Below are positions 57,533 through 64,000 of a stretch of 64,000 bases of DNA, one piece after another; within the stretch, counting starts at the first letter, position 1; the number at the start of each line of letters is the position of its first letter. The notes below the pieces were generated by a model. The model was given only the letters and a program-made list of their open reading frames with translations. It did no database searches and was not told where the DNA came from. The translations under genes and the position numbers were made by a program. Origin of the DNA: Trametes villosa (lineage: Eukaryota; Basidiomycota; Agaricomycetes; Polyporales; Polyporaceae); contig PUDQ02000003.1 in the NCBI GenBank assembly GCA_002964805.2, positions 2,542,001-2,606,000 on the forward strand, in the 5' to 3' direction.

Positions 57533-58160
57533 GAAGATGGGCGGGCAGGGAAGGCGGTGGATGGGAAGGCGGCGGGTGGACGTTTTGCTGACATGTTTTG
57601 TTGTTCCTCGGTGTTGTTTCTTGCTAGGCGAAGTTCTTAGGCTCTCACGCTGTCGTTGCTTTCATCTTTTGTTATGCATTGGTACACACATAATGACGAG
57701 TTTACGTGTGTCCCGTCACAACGATGGACCTTACGCTGATCGGCTTTCGCGACAGGTTCAACTCGTCGTGCATCTGCGTGGCATGGTACACGTGCAAAGA
57801 TCGACGCCCCGAAGCCGCCGAGGATGAGTCCGTCGACTGCATGTACACTTCGCGCGGCGAAGCCATACCACGGGTATGCCGGCCCAGCAGTAGCGTGTGA
57901 GTTCCTGTCCAATCCATCAGTCTCATGTCTTAATGCCTGATTGCAGTGTTCGTGAATGCTTGTGCAGCTGTAGAGCGTGCGGTGACTACGTCTGCTGCAC
58001 GAGGAGAGACATGGGAGTTGCGGGGAACACGAGGTGCGCGAAGAGTGCAACATTACAAGATGCCCGCCGTTGACGTTCCATGTGTATGCGAAGAGGTTGA
58101 TGCGAAGAGTACCCGTATGATACACACTGACACATAAATACACATTCAGCTATGCTGGCG
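57533..58160. other. No confident gene
   Basis: Short frames on both strands (minus 168 codons at 58143-57637; plus 64 codons at 57706) without domains. Likely intergenic. Confidence 0.4.
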
Positions 58161-58220
58161 CGCTTTCCGCAGACTCGCCGCGCTTTTCGGAGACCCGACG
58201 CGCTCTCCAGAGATACTATA
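58161..58220. repeat. Three tandem ~20-bp units ending in an inverted repeat
   Basis: CGCTTTCCGCAGACTCGC, CGCTTTTCGGAGACCCGA and CGCTCTCCAGAGATAC start at 58161, 58181 and 58201. The last runs into ACTATAG-GCGCG-CTATAGT (58215-58233), an inverted repeat with 7-bp arms. Confidence 0.7.
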
Positions 58221-58512
58221 GGCGCGCTATAGTCGCGTGCACGAAGGTGTATACGGAGTAGAAGGGGATACAGCAGACGGTAATCGTCTATTAAGCTGTA
58301 CGCGGCACTGGGGGCGCGTTAGATGATATGCATCCGAACACTCGCGCAGCGACGTCGTTTATATAGAGAAATTGACGGGTTGTAATAACTAGGAGACGCC
58401 TCACGTCCACGAAGGATGCGCGAACAGCGCGCGTTCTCGTGTTTTAATCTCCCTTTATCTCGCATCGTTACTAGTCTACGATCTGCGCGCTGGGTTTACG
58501 TCCTAACCTCAC

Positions 58513-59131
58513 ATGGACGGGCGAGCGACTACCTTGAAGCTTAGGAACTACGAGGCGAGTGCGCATACTTTGTTTGGGAGGGTCTCTCACTCACCCGCAG
58601 AAAGTTGCTTTTGTCTATCCTTCAGGTTGGCAGCAGCGCGTCTTCACTGCCTGCTCCGCCACGCCCAGAGTCCTCTGCGCGACCTCCCCCCGCCTGTCCC
58701 TTCACCTGCTGCACGTCGCCGCGCTCCGTGACCGGCTCTGAAAAGGTCCCCTTCGGCCCACGCTTCTCGCCCGAGAGCACCTACGGCTCCGCGCCCATCG
58801 CGAAGTGCGCCCCAGCCGCCGAATCATGCTTGATCACGCCCGCGCCCGTCGCGCGTCACCCGCTAAGCAGCCCGCCGTCAGAGCCCTCCTGGAGATGCCC
58901 GACCCCGGACCAGAAGCCGGCAACGAAGCTCACGCCGCGCGGGAGCCCAGCGTCGCCGAACCCCTCCGCGCGGCGGCCCATGTCCCACGCGTCCACCCAC
59001 TGCAGCCCTGCGCGCAATATCATTGTGAGAACGACTGCCTTGCAACGTACTCATGCGACAGCCGAGGATGCCCTCAACAAATGAGCGATGCGACGGCTAC
59101 ACTAGGTGATGTCGCACGTAGTTACAAGTAG
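58513..59131 (+). pseudogene. HicA-like family gene, copy 1 (5' half retained, 3' half replaced)
   Basis: ATG at 58513 gives an exon ending LRNYE before GCGAGTGCG, a GC-type donor matching the GT donor of copy 4. The intron ends CCGCAGAAAG, and the next exon starts like copy 2 (LLLSILQVG against VLASILKIG). After that the sequence is Pro/Ser-rich and unlike the other copies, so the RNA-binding core is absent. The upstream leader resembles that of copy 2. It is probably a chimeric or decayed copy. Confidence 0.45.
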
Positions 59132-59810
59132 AGCGGCAGGCGGGGATGGTCTCGCAAGAGCGCCGTTGGCGCAGGACTTGGGGTCGCGAAGGGGGTGGAA
59201 TGTGCGTGCTCGACCGTGTCTTTCGTCTGATACGGGGATAGGCTGAAGCACTGCTACAACACGCACCTATTTGTCGGCAGCGCTGAGACCGAACACATGC
59301 GACTCTATTGCTCCTGACGCCCTCCCGATTTTTCCCCCACGCGCCGCGGATACGCTCTCGATGCTCGGGGTCGTCCGGAGGGCGTCGCGGCTGCCAGAGG
59401 GATAGTGGGCGACTGCGGTAACTTGCACGCAACGCAACGACGCGTACGTAGCGGGAGACAGAGTCCGATCCGGATGAAGCGCCAGTCAGACGGGCGAAGA
59501 GTGAACAGCGAGAGTGGGTATGTTCGGTATCCGCGGTCTTGAGAACACGTACGAAGCGGTGGGAGATGCAGCAGAAGGCGACGCGTTGCGCGTTGGACCC
59601 GTCGCGCCAACCTAGCGCCTTCGCCGGCAGGCGCCTGAACACTCGTGCTCCCCGCGCACCCTTCGTGGACGCGAGGCGCCCCTACTTGTTACGATCCGTC
59701 AACTTCGCCGTGTAACCGCCGTTGCCGCGCGTTTTCGTGCCTTCATTGTCCTCCTTTCGCGTCACCATCTAGTCTGCCGTCTGCGCGCCGGATTTCCACC
59801 TCAAGCTCAC
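59132..59810. other. Spacer between family copies
   Basis: No coding evidence. The last ~100 bases (CGCGCGTTTTCGTGCC..., CTCACATGG) match the leader of copy 1, so they belong to the duplicated unit. Confidence 0.45.
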
Positions 59811-60336
59811 ATGGTCGCGCGAAAGATTGTCTTGAAGCCCAAGCACTACGAGGCGAGTGCGTTTGCTCCATTTTGGAGAATCTCTTACTCACCCGCACAA
59901 AGGTGCTTGCATCTATACTCAAGATCGGCCGCGACGCGCGATGCAATGTGTCGCTCCAGGAATTTGAAACGGTATGTCGTCTTCGGCATGTTTCTCTGTT
60001 TGCTTATCGGCCTAAGCCTCGTAAGGCCCTCATTGCGCTTGGCTTCTCTATCCACAAGGGGAAGGGCTCTCGACTCTCATTCAAGCCCCCCAAATCTATT
60101 GGGACTACAGCGCTGCGTATTCATCTGGTGAGCAGGTCCCAGACGTTCAGCTCCATTCGTCACTCATAGTGTTATGCATAGCATGGTCACGACGTACCGC
60201 GCTATCAGCAAGACAAGTAGGTTTTTCGTGAGCCGCCGTGTCAGTCTTGCTGATCCTGATGTCATTTGTTAGCCTCAAGCGCGACATGAAGAAGCTCTAT
60301 AATTGGGATATGCACACTTTCATCCCGCGTCGCTGA
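59811..60336 (+). CDS. HicA-like family gene, copy 2
   Basis: The ATG is at 59811. Exon 1 ends KHYE at a GC-type donor (GAG|GCGAGT). Exon 2 (LASILKIGRDARCNVSLQEF) ends at GTATGT. Exon 3 contains GFSIHKGKGSRLSFKPP, and the final exon ends in an aromatic/basic tail before TGA at 60334-60336. Helix 1, then the glycine loop G-K-G-S-x-x-x-F, strand and C-terminal helix follow the dsRBD-like HicA fold known from bacterial type II toxin-antitoxin systems and found in fungi. The catalytic His of the GSH motif is Arg here, so RNA binding without cleavage is possible. Family assignment is by pattern and memory, and there is no antitoxin neighbour. Confidence 0.5.
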
Positions 60337-60995
60337 GGCAGTAGTACTGCTAAGAGAATCACCCTAGATGTGCATTCTTCACGTGTACGCTACCGGTGCA
60401 CGCGGACGCTGACGGAGCGTATTCATGTTGCGAAATGTCATGGCAAGCCGAAAAATACATTGACATACCGTGGGCGGACATGGGGAGAGCGGAGCGGATT
60501 GAAAGGCTTGGGGAATTCGGACACTTGCTGTAGCGGGTGGTCTCAGTAAGTTAAGGTTCTTTGCGAAGATAGCGGAGGCGGACATCTGAATCTCCTGGGC
60601 AATACCACGGTCTATGCCCATCCGTTCTCGCCACAGGTGGTAGACGCGAATATACGCGTACTGGTTGAGTACGTCGCGTGAAGCGCGGGAACGCCTAGTA
60701 CTGTTAGTGCTCTTCGCTTCGTACCTCCTCCTGTATCGACGTGCCACATGTTCTCTGCCTCCTCGCAGCTGTTCCCGACATAGCGCCTACCCACCTGACG
60801 ATTCGCCCTCCCGATCATGCGTTCTCTCGTACAGCCTCTCCAGCTCTCGCGATATCGCTTACACGTGTACCTTCGCTCTCTCGTCCTGCCCCCTCCTTCT
60901 TTTTCCACCTGCCTACCATCCTCCTGCTTTCCTATCTACGTTACCTCTCCTCTCTGTTCTACCCGTCTATCTGCCTGCCCGCTGGCTCGTTCTAC
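60337..60995. other. Spacer between copies 2 and 3
   Basis: No domain-bearing ORF. The plus-strand frames reading into the CCCG tract are driven by low complexity. Confidence 0.4.
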
Positions 60996-61140
60996 CTCGT
61001 CCGCACGTCCGCACGCCCGCTCGTCCGCCCGCCCGCTCGTCCACCCGCCCGCTCGCCCGCCCGCCCGCTCGCCCGCCCGCCCGCCCGCCCGCCCGCTCTC
61101 CCGCCTCACCTGCTCGCCCGCCCGCGCTGTCGCTCGCCCA
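60996..61140. repeat. CCCG/CCCGCTCG minisatellite
   Basis: A long run of GCCCGCCCGCTCGTCC-type units. Its complement matches the GGGC tract at 57.5 kb, and it immediately precedes copy 3 of the small-gene family. Confidence 0.9.
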
Positions 61141-61179
61141 TCCACCTACCCGCTCATCCACCCACCACCCGCTCTATTC

Positions 61180-61260
61180 ATGGACGTGCGGAAGATACAG
61201 CTAAAAGATAAGCACCATAAGCACCGACAGGTGCGTCAACATTCGGTTCCCGGCTGCATT
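61180..61260 (+). pseudogene. HicA-like family gene, copy 3 (first exon only)
   Basis: ATG at 61180 opens MDVRKIQLKDKHHKHRQ and reaches a GT donor (CGACAG|GTGCGT). It aligns with copies 2 and 4 (RKIVLKPKHYE, GRIQLQHKHYE). The exons with the glycine loop are missing; an unrelated broken frame (61334-61675) follows. Confidence 0.45.
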
Positions 61261-61333
61261 CGTCTACTCACCTGTAACCGCACTATTGTCTCGAGGTTCA
61301 CCGTACGATGGAGGAGGTGGCAAGAAATTTTAG

Positions 61334-61675
61334 AAGTGGGCGAAGATCTGGCTGCTCTTCCAGCCCGGCGTGCCGAAGCCTAAGTAGAAGGTCGTGCGGC
61401 TCGTCATCGAGCACGACCAGGACTCTCCCGCGGTGGCGGACCTGAAGCGCACCGTCGACTTCCCGCGAGACCTCAAGGCGCGCTGTGACGCGGTCATGCG
61501 CGTGATCTACTGCTAGCAGGACGAGCCCGACATCTACCATACGATGCTGCAGTGGCGCAAGTACGCAAAGGAGCATCTGACGATGTTCTCGCTCCCGAAC
61601 TTCGACACGCTGGACGAGGTTTTCACGGCTGCACGCATGATGGAAGGGACGCAGGAAGACGAGCCGGGTGAATGA
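61334..61675 (+). pseudogene. Broken coding segment with two in-frame TAG codons
   Basis: The frame reads KWAKIWLLFQPGVPKPK, TAG, then KVVRLVIEHDQDSPAVADLK and LKARCDAVMRVIYC, TAG, then QDEPDIYHTMLQWRKYAKEH and a DEPGE end before TGA at 61673-61675. Codon bias stays strongly GC3 across both stops, as expected of a recently inactivated gene. The family is not recognised. Confidence 0.6.
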
Positions 61676-62398
61676 CAAACACAGGAGCTGCAGTCGTATC
61701 AAGCTGTTAACGTTGTAGACCTGCCAGAATCGTATTCAGAAAGTCGCCGCCGACAGTCCGTGTTGACAAACACGGGTAGCTTGAAACACTCTTGCCCGGA
61801 GCAACGGACAGGCTCGTGTTCTCGAGCGCAAGCGAGGGCGAGGCTACAACACTCACTCGAAGGCATCGAGCACCTGCTCGATTACGGGGGGACTCGACTT
61901 CGCGGTTGCCGAGACGACTCCTATCGATAGGATGGGCGATGCGCTGGGAAAGCAAGGGGTTATGGCGTGCTGGTTATCCCTATAGTAGACCGTTCCAAGA
62001 ACTTAAAAGAATGCGTGCTTAACACTCGTCTGCGTATGCCCTGTAGAGGCTGGCGCCGTTGCTGACAGCGCGGGAACGCCCATGCCGCGGGAGCATCCAT
62101 CGTAGGAGAACGCGCCGCGCTCTTGTGGCTCTCCTTCTCCCTCACACTGTACCCTCTCTCCTATCTGACGCTTCTCTTGCGCGCCCTGCTTTCTTACGTC
62201 CTCTAGGCCACTTCCCAGCTCGTCTGTATCCCGGCGACTTCTCCTGTGTCCGTGAGTCCCTACGCCCGTTCATTTCTACGCTCATCCGGCCGTCCGCCCA
62301 TCCCCCCATCCCTATCTACGCCCGCACATCAGCCCATTTGTTCGACCCTCAAAATCTTCCGTGCCCGCGCACTTCTCTTCGCTCAACGCAACGCTCCA
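61676..62398. other. Spacer before copy 4
   Basis: No gene assigned. The CT-rich sequence directly before 62399 is likely the leader of copy 4. Confidence 0.4.
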
Positions 62399-62923
62399 AT
62401 GGAGGCGGGTAGGATCCAGCTGCAACACAAACACTATGAGGTGAGCACGAGATTTCCGATAGCATCCGCCTACTCACGATAGAACAGACCATTGCCTCGA
62501 TCTTGAAAACCGGAAACAGTGCGCGCTGCAAGTTGACCCTGCACAAGGTGCAGTCGGTACGTGGCTATCAAACACTGCGTGGTAGCAGAGTTGATCTTGA
62601 ACACGCTGCGACAAGGCATTCGTCGCGCTCGGTTTCTCCATCCACAAAGGCAGAGGCTCGCGCCACTCCTTCAAGCCCCCTCGCTCTCTTGGGAAAACCG
62701 CGCTACGCATGCACTTGGTAAGCGCTACCTTGATCTCGGGCTCCTCGTTCGACTGACGCGACGTTCAGCACGGACATGAGATTCAACGTTATCATCAAGA
62801 CAAGTTAGTGAAAGTTCTGCTATCTTGTATGCAATACTGACGTTCTCATCCTCCGGCAGTCTCAAACACGATATGTACGCGCTTTACGGATGGGATATAA
62901 ACACGTTCACCCCGCCTCGCTGA
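62399..62923 (+). CDS. HicA-like family gene, copy 4
   Basis: The ATG is at 62399. Exon 1 ends KHYE at a GT donor (GAG|GTGAGC). Exon 2, after AGAACAG, gives IASILKTGNSARCKLTLHKV and ends at GTACGT. Exon 3 starts near 62,617 and has GFSIHKGRGSRHSFKPP. Later exons finish at TGA 62921-62923. The layout equals copy 2, but exon 1 has a canonical donor. The glycine loop reads GSRHSF: Arg occupies the usual catalytic His place and His follows one residue later. The role is unknown, and RNA binding is inferred from the fold. Confidence 0.5.
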
Positions 62924-63090
62924 GCTACAAGCGCTCTACTATTTGGACTTAGCACACGCTCATCGAATATCATCTCATTTTGCTCCCGATTGATCCCTAT
63001 GGTCATCCACCTCCCGGGCGTGCGGGTACGAACTATAAGGTACGCGCACTTCTGCTCGATTTCCTCCCTCTGCTTCACTCCTGCGCGCGA

Positions 63091-63250
63091 ATGCATCTGT
63101 GTTACGCTCGCGCCCAGATGCATCTGCACTGCCACGGTATGCGGATGCATCTGCACCGCGCCTGGGCGCGGATGCATCTGTACTGCCATGGTATGCGGAT
63201 GCATCTGCGCCGCGCGCAGGCGCGGATGCATCTGTACTGCCCTCGGATGC
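63091..63250. repeat. Exact 27-bp minisatellite, six units
   Basis: ATGCAT starts at 63091, 63118, 63145, 63172, 63199 and 63226, each exactly 27 bases apart. Units alternate between two sub-types (one with CACTGCCACGGTATGCGG-like, one with GCGCCTGGGCGCGG-like filler), giving a 54-bp higher-order period. As 27 is divisible by 3, any frame through it is kept open as a 9-residue repeat (MHLHCHGMR-like on plus). Confidence 0.95.
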
Positions 63251-63680
63251 GGAGGCGTGCACTGTACTCGGGTGAAACGCCCTCCCGGCCTCGCGTAGCA
63301 CCAAACAAAACTCTCAACCGCTCGTCAAGCCCTCCAGCACGTCTTCGATTCGACGCCAGAAGCCGGTCGAGAGGACGCAGCTGCGAACGGCTCGCAGCCG
63401 TCGTCGCTCTCTGCGCTGCCCATGCAGATGGCACAACCCCGCACCGCCGCTCCCTCTACGACCCTCTACGACCGTCCGGGAGGCCCCGGTTCCTGCCCCT
63501 TCGCGCACCCTACGTACTTCTCGTGCTGAGAAGAGACGGGCCCTCGCGCGCGTGCCTGGAGAACCCCGGTAAGCAGCCTCCTCCGCGCGAGACGCGTCTT
63601 GACGCACCTCGCACCTCTACAGCGCTGTGCGAGTCGCGTCCAAAAGCGGTCGTCGCGCACCGACCGCGCTCGCACAAGCT
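63251..63680. other. No confident gene
   Basis: Open frames continue out of the minisatellite, but they show no domain or start signal. Confidence 0.35.
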
Positions 63681-63920
63681 ATGGCCGCCAGTCTCCGTCC
63701 CGCCCGACTCGCTCGTATCACCACCCGCTCCCGCACGCAACACCTCCGCGTTTTTGGGCGGCGGGCGCTACTTGCCTCCTCCCCTCGCGATCGCATTCGG
63801 TACGCGCTTCGTCCCTCGTCGTGCCCCGGAGCCCTTAAGCACCCCACAGACTGCCGCCACCAGATCTCGCGGCCCACACGACGCCCGAGCTCACTCCGCG
63901 CCGCCGCCCAAAGGCACGAG
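63681..63920 (+). CDS. Possible first exon of a further gene, cut by right edge
   Basis: ATG at 63681 opens an 80-codon Arg/Ala-rich exon ending AAQRHE at a canonical GTGAGT donor (63921). Position, spacing from copy 4 and the RHE|GTGAGT end resemble exon 1 of the HicA-like family (KHYE|GTGAGC), but the rest does not align. The remainder lies beyond base 64000. Confidence 0.3.
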
Positions 63921-64000
63921 GTGAGTACACTACCTTCTCATGTGCCCGGGCCCGCCTGACTTGCGCCGGCTGCTCGCATGAAGAAAAGCTCGAGCTCCTC

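Noticed and set aside
60665..61204. Pro/Ala/Arg-rich ORFs across the CCCG tract
   Set aside because: A 4-base repeat keeps all frames open; the residues only reflect the repeat.
62884..63304. Minus-strand frames with DASAYHGST-like repeats
   Set aside because: They arise from the 27-bp minisatellite; openness in several frames is expected because 27 is divisible by 3.

Overview
The window reads as a basidiomycete (mushroom-type, probably polypore-like) nuclear genome segment. The evidence is intron-dense genes with short GT-AG introns (about 45-60 bases), fungal ABCC transporters with Ser/Glu-rich insertions, and the co-occurrence of Plavaka and KDZ (Kyakuja-Dileera-Zisupton) DNA transposons, a tyrosine-recombinase retrotransposon and DUF6698. 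No rRNA, CRISPR array or prokaryote-type operon is visible.

Layout. 1-3.6 kb (minus): a DIRS/Ngaro-type tyrosine-recombinase retrotransposon, with gag-like, RT-RNase H and recombinase ORFs, the last cut by the left edge. 4.2-12.4 kb (minus): a DUF6698 gene, a Plavaka transposase gene, an unknown nuclear-type protein, and a gag-like N-terminal fragment with a run of DNA hairpins beside it. 12.6-17.6 kb: three tandem copies of a ~2 kb unit carrying the same promoter-like motif and short exons; a diverged copy lies at 29.6-30.3 kb. 17.6-21.5 kb: no gene could be assigned.

21.5-37.8 kb (minus): two complete, tandemly duplicated ABCC/MRP-type transporters about 9 kb apart, sharing a repeat in their 3' flanks. 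The second carries a 13-nt microexon that encodes part of the ABC signature. 37.8-42 kb: an intergenic/repeat zone with an AT-hook exon, a cluster of ATGCAT palindromes and a tRNA-like remnant. 42.0-45.7 kb (minus): a KDZ transposase gene with a CxC2-type cysteine domain.

46.9-57.4 kb (plus): six co-directional genes of unknown function. They are an 839-aa protein of a lineage-expanded family, a Lys/Arg-rich nuclear-type protein, a GRF-like zinc-finger protein, a 490-aa acidic protein, a partial gene and a 200-aa protein. This is the best candidate here for an undescribed module. 58.5-64 kb: a decaying tandem family of small genes with a HicA-like fold signature, broken copies, CCCG-type minisatellites and an exact 27-bp minisatellite.

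Nearly half the window is mobile DNA or its remains. The ABC pair is the only clear cellular function (export across a membrane). Splice sites were placed by eye; exon coordinates given as approximate may shift by a few bases.
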